Assembly (NCBI GenBank): GCA_022266195.1
Contig: WHVY01000005.1
Location: 3,844,001-3,908,000 of the forward strand
From: Tetranychus cinnabarinus
Lineage: Eukaryota > Arthropoda > Arachnida > Trombidiformes > Tetranychidae
Length of the DNA: 64,000 bases
Direction: 5' to 3'
Part shown: piece by piece, positions 23,803 to 36,600 of the stretch
Position numbering within the stretch: the first letter of the stretch is position 1
Layout: every line of letters begins with the position of its first letter
Notes under the pieces: model-generated
What the model saw: the letters and a program-made list of their open reading frames with translations, nothing else
Database searches by the model: none
Told to the model about the DNA's origin: nothing
Translations under genes and position numbers: made by a program

Positions 23803-26184
23803 CTAATTGCATGAACTATATCTACTCTGAGCTGGGTGTACTGGGGCAACAGGGTGAACTCTAGGATATAGATTTTCTAGATAATCTCGGAAGAAACCTA
23901 AATCAGTGTTGTTTGCTGTTAAAATATCTTTAACAAGATGCATCTTTTCATTTGTCAAACATAATTCACGTTCAAGTTGAGCTTTCTTTTCCTCCAAAAC
24001 TCGATTGAATACTCGTTTTAATCGTTCTTTCTCTTTTTCCAACCTTTCTTCCAATTGGGCTCGGTTTCGCTCCTGTTCATTGGTGGCATGCTGTAAGGCT
24101 CGAATTTTACTTTCAAGTTGCCATTCCTTTTCTTTGATTGCTTTCTCTAGGCTGTAAATTTTCCGGACATATTCATCCTGTCCATCCTCATATTGAGCAC
24201 ATTTTGATTCTAAAGCCTTTATTTGATTCTCACGTACTTCCAGATCATTTCGTAAAACAGCAAGTTGTTGTCTACTAAGCATGTTTTCACTTTCAGCTGA
24301 GGCGACTTTTTCTCGAAATAATAGATCTATTGAAATGGAAACGAAATCAAAACATTTAGTAAAATAATAAACATAAATCAATCTAAAAAACTTACGCTCT
24401 TGTTTCATGCGCTCGTAATGTCTAAGTTCATTTTGTTTACGCTGCTCTAAAATGTTGATCAAGTCAGTCAATTGTGATGAATCTTTCCAGTCGATTTTCT
24501 ATAAGAAAAAATGATTACCAAATGATCAAACATGAACTCAACATTTAACAGGAATTTTTAAATTATTAGCTTACATCAAAGGTTGGTAAAATGGGTCCAA
24601 CAAATTCATTGCATTGAGTTTCCAGGCGAGGAAACGAGATAAATTTGGACTGATAACAGGACGGACGAGGTATCCTCATATGGAATGGCATATCATTGGC
24701 TCGATTGATGAGAACTTCTTGAGTTGTCTCAGCAAACTTCATTACATGCTAAAGAATAATTAAATGATAGAAAAAAAGGTTAGTTAGAATGATATTATAA
24801 TTAAAATCGCAATGAAGAAGAGCTTACCAGAGTTTCATCAAAATCTTCTGATCCAGGATTTACACAAATTATCATTTTGATTCTACCTTCGCCTTCAAAG
24901 TAGCTCTTGAAAAGGTGAGTTAACTTATTATCTCGATAAGGCACTATTTTGTTGGCGCCAAACTTTTGATTTTCTCTCAATAAATCAATACACGTTCGCA
25001 ATGCCATCAACGAATTGTTTATATTCCCTGCTTCTCGCAATCTTTCTCCTGTAGTTTGGGTGCGCTGTGTTCTTTCACTTCCAGCAAGATCGACTAGAGA
25101 AAGCTGACTTACAGTCATAAACTTTTCGTCTTTAATCACCTCACCTTCTGCATCGGTTGGAGCTTGAACAACCCTTATATTGAAAACAGAGTGACTGCGG
25201 CTTGATTCAGTGTTCAAAGCAGTGTGAGCCATACGTCGTCGTCGTGTACCTTTGATAAAAAGATCAAAAGCTTCATCCGAGGATCTAACTTCAGTTTCAT
25301 TGGCTCCATAAACAAAAACGCGACGCTTTTTATCTTCTCGTAAAACTTTTGATTGAGGTTGCTTCATTTTAAAAGGATCAAGCATAACATCATCATCAAG
25401 CAAATCATAAATATAATTGTTGTAAATTTCCACATAAGACACAAACACAGCAAATGCGTTTCCCTTCACTTCAATGTCAACGATTGTATCATCTCGGTCT
25501 CGTTGTTCCCATTCTTGCAAGTCATCTTGTTCTCTTTTCTTTACTTTAGGTGTGCTACCTAAAGATGAAGGAGTTCGAGCTACTTGCTTTTCTCTCTGCC
25601 ATTCCAGTAACGCATCAGGTGTCGATTGTATATCAAAACTATTTTGACCATCAGGTTTAAAAACGAATTTTCTAGACAAGTTTCCTTCAATACTATTGAA
25701 TAAGACGTCCAAAGTTCTAGGAAGAAGTCCACATTTATGGGAACTACCAGTGACCGTGAAAGTTTTACCAGATGAGGTGATACCATATGTAAATAAAAGA
25801 CCTTTGAATAATAAAATCAAAATTAGAAGCGCTAATATGAGAACCGTAAAACTTACTATTTTTTCCGTTGATGAGATTTTTGATGAGGGGTAAACCAATA
25901 CGATGAAATACTTCACTCTGGCTCGTCGTCTCAGGAAACACATATTTAAAAGTATAAAATGATTCTAGCTTGTTATTGCCAAATGACATCAACTGAAGAG
26001 TATTATCATTTAACCTTTTAATACAGACAAAGTCGCTATTGTTTTTGATAGGACGAAGTCTACAATAGACTTCAACCGGGTCTTTGTTGACATTGTTTTG
26101 AGTTGGAACGAGCTTTGGCTTTGGTTTAGTAGCTGGTGGCTTTTTAGTTGGAGTTTTTGCAGTTTTATTATTTTGTTGAGACAT
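23803..26184 (-). CDS. KIF23: Kinesin-6 of the MKLP1/KIF23/Pavarotti type, short-tailed
   Basis: MKLP1 is the plus-end motor of the centralspindlin complex, which bundles midzone microtubules and directs cytokinesis with the RhoGAP MgcRacGAP/CYK-4. Five exons join in phase: 26184-25857, 25801-24828, 24748-24575, 24498-24396 and 24326-23803, giving 700 residues. After a Lys/Pro-rich N-terminus the motor shows DPVEVYCRLRP, P-loop GITSSGKT (about 116-123), switch I NTESSRSHS (about 305) and switch II DLAGSE (about 345). It has the family's large insert before the YVEIYNNYIYDLL strand and the linker HVMKFAETTQEV. A long charged coiled coil follows (about 535-660). The protein then ends at SRYSSCN. 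Human KIF23 (about 960 residues) and Drosophila Pavarotti (about 890) have further C-terminal sequence, which I could not find before the next gene. Confidence 0.93.
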
Positions 26185-27061
26185 TGATTTTCACTGATGG
26201 TGCAGCAAAAATGGCAATGTTACAAGCCAGATAAGAGATTCTATAGATGAGTGTAAGTTAATTAGCTACTGATAATCCAATGTGGCCCCGATTTCGAAGT
26301 AACCCGATTAACACTTCAAAAAAATAACAAAGATTTAAATTTTTCGAAGACAATTGATGGATGAGTCGGAGGCATATTAAAATTTATCGTTAATCAAATG
26401 ATTTAACTCAAATTGACATTTGTTCACCTAATCTCTTATTAGTTAAAAATTTTATTTTTTAATTTCACCCAATCAGGTAAAGTCTACACTAGCTCTACCT
26501 TAGAACAAAAATATGAACCCTTTTCATTTATCTCTTACTTTTCGAGGTTAATCAAAGAAACAATTTACCAAAAAGTTAGCAATTATTGATGAATTCCACC
26601 ACTGATTCGAAAAATATTTAAATATAGATTACTTTTGAAATTCGGTCATTGATTATTGAATAAAAGTATTGATTATTATAACCATAACCCGCTTTAAGTG
26701 AATTGAATAGCTCGTAATGTAGATACAATGCTAAATTGAATACCTTATTCACTATTGGTATTTATTCTTACTCTTTATTGCTAGATATTTTTTCAAAGGA
26801 TAATTTTGGTATCTTGACTAATAGATTACAAGATTTAGATTCACGAGTTTATTTTTTATCTACATATATCTGTAAATTTTCTTATTGAAAACCGAAAATG
26901 AATAATTTTGTCATTTATTTGTCTAAATAATGCGTCTTTATTGAGATTAAACAGGAAATTAGGTTTAAAGAGAAACCAACAAGAAAGCTTGTTCGAAAAA
27001 CAAATCACAAGCACAGGTTACAAAATTACAAATAAGAAGTTTATTATAAAAAAGACAATAT
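26185..27061. other. Intergenic region between KIF23 start and PAP end
   Basis: AT-rich with no supported coding frame. The KIF23 promoter should lie just above 26184 and the PAP 3' UTR just below 27062. The open frame at 26908-27183 on the plus strand crosses the PAP last exon antisense and is a shadow. Confidence 0.5.
27040..27045 (-). terminator. Polyadenylation signal AATAAA of the poly(A) polymerase gene
   Basis: On the minus strand AATAAA lies 17 bases after the TAA stop at 27062-27064. This implies a very short 3' UTR. Confidence 0.5.
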
Positions 27062-29068
27062 TTATGAAGTTAATTGGGAAGAAGGTTCTTGATTTGGAGA
27101 GGGTGTTCTTTTCGTTCGAATTGGTTTGGAATTGTCTTCTTCGAGTTTACGTTTTGTTCCTTTTTCCTGCTGAAAAAAAATAAGAAAATATGTTAGTTTA
27201 ATGATCAAAAATGGTTTAGGAATAAATTTTGAGGTGTTCAAAAATGAAATATAGTTTATACTTACATTGCTTATTTCTTGCTTGAATACATGAGCTGGTA
27301 AGTAACTTACAAGTTCCTTCTTCTTGACATATTTAAATTCGAGTCTGTATTCTGTTGGGAATTTTGTAGCAGCCGTTTGCCTAACTGTTGAATGAAAAAA
27401 AGAGATAAAGTTAGTAAATGGTTAAACAAATTTGATTTAAATAGTGTAAATAAGCAAAGAAAACTTACCTGTATTTAAAAATGTTCTGATGTCAGCAGTC
27501 AAGTCAATATGCATTCCCTCTGCTTTGTCACAGCAAAGTCCAACGAACCAGTAAGTATCTGGTTCTGCGTTTTCTTCTACCATGGTTTCTTGTATATACG
27601 AATTGGGATTGACATGGGCTAATTTAATACATCGGTGTCGTTCAAGATTTGAAACTGTTGAAGAAAAATGTAAAATATTGTTAGATAACAAAATTCAAGA
27701 TATTGATGGTTAGAATAATGAAAAATTGTACTTACCAAGATGTCTAATTTTTGATTCGACGAGGCCAATCCATTCTGGTTTGGATTCACAAATTAGAACC
27801 AAGAAGTGCTTATATTTCGAGAAAAAGGTACTCGTTTTGAATAGATCTTTCCAATCTGCTGAACCTATCAAAACAAAAAGAATAATCATTAGTATTATGA
27901 ATAATTTCTAAGATTGAAATAAATAGTAAACTTACCTTGAGAGATTTTGTCACAGATTGCTAATGCGTGATTAAATTCCTCCAACATGATCGTCTTAGTG
28001 GATTGTGTCACATTGAAGGTAGAATTCTGTTGTGGGTATGATGGAGTGATAATTGGCATCAAATGATACCTGTCATTCACGTTAATTCTAGGATCCCAAA
28101 CTGGAAATCCTAAATTTGTTTTGTCCTCTTCCAAAGCACGGAGAAGCACTGGTTTTGGCCATGGCCATTTACTGAAGATCAGGAAAAACTTATGTACAAT
28201 TGTTGATGCACAAGCATGTGGATATAATTGACAAGTACGAGCGACTAACATAGCCCAAGAAACACCACCTGAGAAGGGAAAAGAAAAGAATATAAGTAAA
28301 GAGAAACACAAAAATCAGAAAAGAGTTTAAAGTAAAAAATTGAAATAAACACTTACCTAGATATCCAAGTGCATTAGAATATATTCCTCGTCTTTTAGCC
28401 CACAACTTTATAGCACGTAGACTCAATTTGAATGCTTCATGATTGGGTACCAAAGACAAGATTTCGTCTGTTACTCTGCATCCATTGAGAGATCGGACAC
28501 ATTTAGGTTCTAAATTCCTTAGAAGTTCGTTACTTTTAAGATCTTGGTCTTCGGGGATATTTTTAAGAGCCAAACGGGCAAACAGAATATCGAATTCAAT
28601 TCCATCGATCTTTGTCTTAATAACAGGAACAAATGCGTCCTCTATCTTTCTCACATATTCAACATTCTGTAATTGTGAAATTTCGGTAGCAAATGTTTTG
28701 AAGAAGTCGGTACGGTCGATATGGCGCGGAGCAACTAATAAGGTGTCAATGTCAGCACCTTTAGTATGGACACCAAGTCTGAAAGAACCAAAGGTAAATA
28801 TTTTACCATTCATACGTTGGGCAGATTCATTGCCAACCAATTTAGTTTCACTAGCATCACGGATCCACTTTTGCACCAATTCATTGATTTGGCTCAACAT
28901 ATTCATCCTATGGATCATTTCACTTTCAGATTCAAATAGATCAAAACTAGAAAGACACTCAACCAATTTTTGTGTCAACTTCAAATCAGCTTCCTTAGGA
29001 TGAGCAGTGCTGATGGGTGCTGAAACACCGGGATACCCACTAGAATTTGAATCATTTGATTGACTCAT
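27062..29068 (-). CDS. PAP: Canonical nuclear poly(A) polymerase (PAPOLA/PAPOLG type)
   Basis: Adds the poly(A) tail to cleaved pre-mRNA in the nucleus. Six exons join in phase: 29068-28357, 28268-27936, 27864-27736, 27654-27469, 27384-27266 and 27169-27062, giving 528 residues. The nucleotidyltransferase core has FGSFRLGVHTKGADID (Gly-Ser near 94-95, catalytic Asp 106 and 108) and the third Asp near 160 in IEFDILFARLAL. These positions are close to the human triad 113/115/167. The central domain follows (SLNGCRVTDEIL, AIKLWAKRRGIYSN, GGVSWAMLVARTCQLYP, YHLMPIITPSYPQQNSTFNV), then the RNA-binding domain (WIGLVESKIRHL, LAHVNPNSY). The C-terminus is a short basic, NLS-like tail (KRKLEED, RTKRTPSPN), far shorter than the vertebrate Ser/Thr-rich region. 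An upstream in-frame ATG at 29101 is possible; I prefer 29068. Confidence 0.95.
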
Positions 29069-30649
29069 TATCACTGTATATAATGTATAAATCGGAGACA
29101 CAGAGAAAATTTGTTGTTATGTTGTTGTTATTACTAAATTAAAGGATAGACAGCTTGTAAGGCGCCGCCTTTGGATGGTGGATAGATGTACAGTGAATAA
29201 AGGCAGTATATACAAACACAAGGTTCAAGATCACTTCATTAACGTACACAAGAGTTAAAATAGATCAAATTGGTCAAAATTCTAAGACCTCTCATCAAGA
29301 GTTGACAGTTGAATGAAGAGTGCTAGCTACTTCTCGGAGATAATAAACATTGACCGTCGACAAAAAGACAGCCCACAGAATTGACTTAAGCCGATTATCA
29401 TCGGCCCACCAATAGATGGCTCTACGCAGAAGGAGTGGTAAACAAGACTAAATACCACACTTTTACCTATAACTAAAAGCTATTTGTCAACCTTTATCCT
29501 AAACCGGGCTTGAAATTTAAACAGTTTAAGTTTGACCAAAAAGATTAAAAACAAACATCTTTGCCCTTAAACCCTTTGCCCTAAAACAAAATGCCTCTGT
29601 TTTAAACTGTTTATCCGGATAAATAAACTAATTACAAGATGACTGGAAATATCCAATAAAGAAAATGTCTCAAGTGAAACTGAAAAAAGGTAAGTTAAGG
29701 CTATCTGTAAGGTGCTCAATGAAACTTGGTATCTTGATGTGCCGCTCTTGAACTGGTAACTTGGGTTTACTAATCATCTTTATCCTTTATATAGATGATT
29801 AGTGAGATCAAAATTATTTAAAGAATAGAGTTTTAAATTGAATTATATCAACTAATCAGATTCAATGATAGCTTGCAGTGTTTTTATATATAAAAAAAGC
29901 ATGATTGAATGACTATGAAAATAAACACTAATTGATTCACTGTACAAAAGAAAAGTTCAATTGTCATTTTGACTATTATTAGCATTGGCATTGCAATTGG
30001 TTTCTATCATTATCATCAGCTTCTGCTCTGTTCATTTCATACTGAATCTCATGCGTCTTTATCTTCATTCCCTCACAATCTTCCATCTCTTTCAATGTCT
30101 CACACTTTCTCATCTTTCCCTTTACCATTTCATCTTGAACATCTTTCTTATTGCCTCTTTTCATTTCAACTCAATCTAATTTGTATCTTAAATTTTATAC
30201 CTTTAATTGTTAATCCTTAACCAGTTAACCCAGACAATGTTATTAACCAGTTTATATGATTCAAATTTATACCTAATGATCAAATCAATTTCACAGCCAT
30301 TTCAATGATCAAACAAAATGAAATGCAACACAAACAACATCAACAACAACAACAACAAAGTCTAAAGTGACACTCATTGGATTAACAAAACGTAAATCTC
30401 ACCTTAATACATCAAATTTTTGTCAATATTTCCTTAATGATTAATATAAATATATAAATAGAGTTTAAATTGATTGTAACAAATTTTTGTTTACCAAGTA
30501 ATAGAATCAACAATCAATGTTTGTGTGATCAAAGTTTCATTGTTTTCCATGTTTGAAATTGGTGTTTGAAATGCGAAATTGAAAGTTACTTTAACCCGAT
30601 ATTGAATTACCAAAAACCAAGTAAACAATCTTAATCATCTACATGACAA
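29069..30649. other. Divergent intergenic region between PAP and the Trio-like gene
   Basis: The two genes diverge here, so both promoters must lie within about 1.6 kb. The PAP side (29100-29460) is less AT-rich, with a GGCGCCGCC patch near 29161. Frames near 29969-30220 are Phe/Leu/Ser/His-rich translations of pyrimidine-rich DNA and are not convincing genes. Confidence 0.5.
30451..30460 (+). promoter_or_regulatory. Candidate TATA box of the Trio-like gene's private first exon
   Basis: TATATAAATA lies about 190 bases upstream of the proposed start codon at 30650. In such AT-rich DNA the match could be chance; the call rests on position only. Confidence 0.25.
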
Positions 30650-33600
30650 ATGAAGAAAATTTACAATCAAATATTCAAAAAACAGGTAAGTTAATCACAA
30701 TTGTCTAATCCCAACAACCTTATGGTTTGAGGCAATATAAACCCATTTAAGTGAATCTTTAATCCTAAGTCTAAACCCAAGTAAAAGTTATTGTTTCCAA
30801 GTGTAATCTTGAATCTGTTTACACCAAAATGAACCATTAAAATTCATTTATTAATCTTGATTAAGGTGACATTTAACAGTGCAATTAGATGATATTTATA
30901 TTACATTATTAACTTTGAGAAACAGCTTCTCCAAGAATCAAGTTGAACCTGATAATATTGATTAAGTTAATTGTCTCTCTTTTTTCTGGTAATTTTGCAT
31001 TAAATGACAGATTATGGGTCAAAAAATGGGTTCTCAATGGGAAAATGAGACAATCTCTAGACACTTTCATTACTTTTGATTGAAAAGTGTGAAACTACTT
31101 TTGACAATTATTGTTATAATTTTATAGCTTTTGTAATTATCGTTGACTGGAACAATCAGTGAACCTAATTACAATCATCTTAATCTCAATGAGTGTGTAA
31201 AAATATTAGGTTGTTGATGGTGGTTCTGATATGATTTTAATAAGATTATTGAATAAGTGAAAGGTTAGAAAGAGAATGAGAATCAATATCAAAATTAATG
31301 TTACAATGAATAATAGATACAAGAATAAACAATTATGTAATCAACTTGAAATGCAATCAATTTAATTGTCTTGACAGTTTCTAAACATAGACAATTGATT
31401 GTGATGATGTTAATGATGATTCAAAATGATTAGTGACGATAGAGAGGCCTTTAGGGTTAAAAGAGTAAACCAAAGAAACCAGAAAATTGATTGCAAGTTA
31501 ACCATTGAACGAGAGAGCAAATAATGAAACCCAAATTATAATGGAATCAATTATTTACCGAATTAACATTTCAATGATGAAAATGGTAATGAAGAGGACG
31601 ACTGAAAAGTGGATAAAGTTTCTATAAAATGACAAGTGGAATGAACAAAATCGAGAAAACATTGAATGCTATCGATGGCAAAGGGAATAAAGAATCTGCT
31701 TTTTTAATGGAAATGACTATTGAGATGAAAAATTTTGTCCAATTTCGTGGAAAATTTTTCCACAGATTTTCCTTTAAATGTTCAATCATTCCAACATGAA
31801 GACTCAAATATTATTTTGCTGAAAATTTCGATAAAAATACGTTCAAAGATAATGATGAGATGAAAATGAAGGAAAGAAATTAATGATGAAAGTTATGAAG
31901 AAACCCAAAATTCTGATAACTATAAGAATGATTATGAAGAGTAAGCTTTCGAGAAACAAGAGATAATTATAGAGAAATTCAGATGAAAAAGAAGTTGAAT
32001 TTTGTTGAAATCAGGAAGCGATAATTCATTTGGAAAAAACAGAGAAACTAGAAAATTTTAAAAATAAAAAAAGCTGCAAAAAACCAGAAAAAAATCGGGT
32101 TAAATATTGACAAAAATAACGCAAAATAAAGGCAAAGACTTTCAAAGATTTGGAAAATTTGAGAAAAAATGAAAAAGAAGGAAAAATGGAGCAAAAATGA
32201 TGAATTGAAGCAATTGAAGTAAAGAATGGTTCTGATGAAAACTGAGATGAAAATGGATAAAAGTGTTCAATTGAATTATCATTTGGAAGACAATGTTAAT
32301 GATGAGCTATTGTTTCAATTGAGCCACTTGTTAACTTGATAGTGTTTCTTGTACATGATATTACAAGCTATCTTTCAACCTAATCTTGAAATTTTTTGGA
32401 AAAATATTTCATCTTTTTTGAGTTTCCATTTGAAAGAAAATAATTTCACTAAATAATGAGGTGAAAAGTGAAATTCTGTGGGAGTTTTTTCTTCTTCTTC
32501 CTTTCATTTTATCATCTTTTTTAGCTCAACAACTTTGGAGGAGAAAATATTGTTAACAAAACAAACCTTGAAATTGACGGAAAAAGGCAAAGCTAATTAT
32601 AATTCATAACAATATTCATATTCATAACAATTTAGCTTTCAATTGTTTTCCCTTTTATAACCTCATGAACCTGGGCGAACAAATTGAACTCAATCTTAGC
32701 TGTTAATCATTACATGGTTTAAGAAACAATTGCCAACAGTGATACAAATTATTGATTAAAAGGAGTTACAATCAAATGTATTGTTATTGTATTTCTCGGA
32801 GTGAACCCAATAGTGAACCAGAAAAGACCAAATCATGTTTTTAAAGCAAGACTTGTATTAACAGGGAAAAGTAAAGATGAAGATAAAAATGAAGTTGAAA
32901 CAGATAATTCCTTATAACATGGAGGAAGGAGAAACACAAAAAAAAGTGAACCTAAAAATAGCTTTTGATATTTGTCATAGTTGATGGAAACCATTTCATC
33001 ATTAGACTCATGATTAACACAATTTTGGTTCATCATTTGACCATAATTGTGATTTAATAAATTGCAAGCAAAACTGATCAAGATGAAGATTCAATGATAA
33101 ATCTCATGTGAATTGAAAATGTCAGAATGTTTCATTCATGTCAACATCATTACTATCAAGTAAATCATTTCTTTACCTTTACTCGGCTTTTTTTTACTTT
33201 TTTCAATTGAGATGTTTGTTTCTTAGCCATTTTCAATGATCATTATGGATAACCGTTTTAACCGTTAAACTGTAAATTAATGATCAAGGGAATCGCCTCT
33301 TGTTAACAATAATCAGGTCTATCGATTGAATATTTCAAGAGTCTAATTAATTTAATTAGCTCAATCATCATCAATATTGACATTGGGATCGATACAAATT
33401 TGCTTTTGCCTTTATCTTTTAAATTGAGCTTTCCAGTTCAATTCAACTTTTCAATTTGGTTGGTTAATTTTTATTGAAAATTATTCAATTGTAATCAATC
33501 CGTATTTTTCAAGGGTTAATCAAGTCTTCCACTTTTATCATGTTTTCAGTGATGAATTTTACGGAGTAATTGTTACAAAATAAAAATGACTTTTAATCAA

Positions 33601-36600
33601 TCATTTTTAGTTTACTTTTCATCAGGATCAGTGTTAATGACAGTGTATCAAGTGATTAAAAGTCTTTCAAGTTTACCAAGTTGATCCTTTTGATTGTTTT
33701 CACACTTTATCAATCAATTTGTTTCCACCTTAATCATAATCATCATCATTCAGTGAGTGACAAAATGAGTGTCAATTTGGAGCCAATCAACTTCATCTTA
33801 AACCTTTCATCCAACCTTAAAAGAAATTTTCTTTTCCTCTTTCAGTTTTTTCGTTTTTATCCGCTTTTCTTGATCATTTTTTTGGATGAAATTTCAGAAC
33901 ATCAAGATGAAAAGTGGAAATTGTGTGAATCTTTCAAATTTGAATCCCATGTTAACTTTATGAGTTTTGATTGTTGAACAATTTGTTGATTTGATTTGCT
34001 TTCTCTTCTTTTTGTTTGCAGAAAGATGATGGGAAAACAAGCTCATCATCATCTTCATCTGTATCCAAAGATGAGTCCAGTTTAGTGATTAAATCTTCTG
34101 GTTGCCTGTCAATTGGAGTGACAACACTGACAAGCGTAACAACATCATCTGATAGATCAACAAGTCTATTAACATCCGCCCATAAATCAAAATCACTTGA
34201 CCTTCCATGTCCCGAAGTATTGGTTAATGTTGGAGGTAAACTTCCCGTTACTCCAGATCCAAGTATAACAGGTAATTTAGGATCAACAACAGTTGGTGAA
34301 AATAGTGAAGTGAAAAGTGAATGTGAACCATTGAATCCATTTGGATTATTAGTGAAATTACCTGAAATTGTAAGTGATTCGATATCAGTTTCAGGTCAAA
34401 CAAGTAATGATAGTAAGGAAAAGGTTTCGTCTTCAAACTTACCTTCAACAACCAGACAAACTGAACCTAACTTGACTGGATCCATAGAAAGTTCAACAGC
34501 TTCATCTTCTGTCCATCAAGATTCATCATCACATACAGCAACAACGGCAACAGAATCAACAAAAATTGATCAACAATCAAAGTTAAATCCTACTTCAACA
34601 ACTCCAACCTCAACCGTTACAAGTTCACCTTTGACTACAGCATCAGCCATTACAGATTCAAGTGAATTAAATCCAAACCAACCAACAGGAAAAGATTCAA
34701 ATAATAATAGTGAAACCACTAGGAATGAAGGTAATATTGGTGAAAATGTATCAACCAAAGAAAACGAAGTTGCCAGTGAACGTGAAAAAGCTTTGACTAA
34801 GCGTAATTACGCTTTGAAGGAATTGGTTGACACTGAGCGTGATTATGTCAAAGATTTGGGTTTAGTTGTCGAAGGTTACATGGAAACAATGAGAAAGGAT
34901 GATCCACCAGTTCCAGAAGACCTGAAAAATGGGAAAGACAAGATTATTTTCGGTAACATTGAAGCAATTTATGAATGGCATCGAGAGTAAGTAAAATCTT
35001 TTCACTTTACCGCTCATTTTACCTCTTACACCTGTACCCATTGTTACCTTAAACATTGGACATTCTAATTACAATCTTCATCATCATTAATCCAGCAGAA
35101 AAAAAAGAGACATACAATTTCGATTAAGTGGAGAAAAGTGACAATTGCAATGTCTTAAGACTTAGTAAATCTGTAGTTGGATTAAGCATAAAGACAAACT
35201 TATGCAAGTCAACAAACACAGACACACACAGCAATTAATTGTTTACCAAATCAGTAAACAGTTTCACGTTTGATTGTTATTATTCTTAATTAGTTGACTT
35301 GTTGATTACTTACATGACTTGACTTCTTTTTTTGTAAATCCATAAAATAGTTAATTTACACAGTTTACGATTAATGTCACTATTAACTGTCAAACAAACA
35401 GACGAAATGAAAAGCTAAAAAAAAGCTTATTGTAAATTCAAATGTGTCCCCATCTGGCTATGGAAATGTTACCCATTAAAAAACGGAGGCAAAACATAAA
35501 ACAAAACAAAAAACCAGAGCAACGGTTATTATTGTAATTAACAATCACTATTAATCAGAATCAGATTGATTTGGGATAAATTTGATGACTAAAAGGTGAC
35601 AATAATGAGATGTGAGTCCAACTAATGTTAAGAGTAACAAAAAAATGGCTTGAATAGGAAGCAATAATACAGATGAAAATGACTGCTATCAATATAATCT
35701 GATTTTATAACTGGAAACCGGTTAAACCAATAACATTAAATTACTATTGACAGATCATTTTGGGTAACAATCAAGGAGCACAATAAACAATGTTAGTTGC
35801 TTATACGGAGTGTGAGATGAGTAATAATGGAACAAGATGATAAGAAGAAGAGAAATAAAATCAATAAAAGATGATAATGTTGATTCATTGATGAAGATGC
35901 GCTTATTAACAATTGTTAATATGAGCAAGAAAAAGGAAAGAAGGAAAAATTATCAACATTTTTATGATAAAGTTATGCAAATGGAGAATGAAAGAGATGA
36001 TTTGCATGGAAATTATCATGAAATGGGAAAGAAAATCCTTGCAGATAAATCAAGAGAAGATGAAAAAGCATGAAGCAAAAAAGTCGACGGAAAAAATTGG
36101 ACAAAAAAAGGCAAATTTTGAGTCAAAAAATGGTTAAAAAGAAGAAGAAAAATGTGAGAAAATGTTGCAAATTATGGAAATTGAAAGTTCCAACGAAAGC
36201 TCTCGAAATTCTGGTTAAAGTCAAAAGATAAAAGGTGATCAAAGCGAAACAGAAATTTTGTACAAAAAAAAGAACCAGAAAAGAAGATAAAAAATGAAAA
36301 ATTGAGAGAAAATTTGAAAGCAAAAAATGTGAACAATTTTGATATTAAAGGTGAAAATGCAAATTCTGGAGAAGCAAAAAGTGAAAAGAGAATGGAAAAA
36401 ATGTTCATCAAAATTAGCATGGAAATGATGATGAAAATGAATGAGTTAATTGATGTTGACAAATTGTTATCATTTGAAAATGAATCTGATTCTTTGCTGA
36501 TTATCGTTCACATCACTTCTCCATCTAATCTTCACTGTAATCATCATCATGATGAACATGATTCCTCTTCGCCTTCATCCATAAATCCATTTTATCCACC

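Noticed and set aside
28443..29003. 186-codon plus-strand frame
   Set aside because: Antisense shadow of the poly(A) polymerase first exon, whose catalytic motifs are unmistakable.
29641..29686. ATG followed by eight codons and a good donor, possible alternative first exon of the Trio-like gene
   Set aside because: The phase does not fit. Joining to 34022 produces a stop within three codons. The exon at 30650 fits instead.
33681..33977. 98-codon plus-strand frame just before the Trio-like exon
   Set aside because: Phe/Leu-rich reading of pyrimidine-rich DNA upstream of an acceptor. No start or splice evidence.
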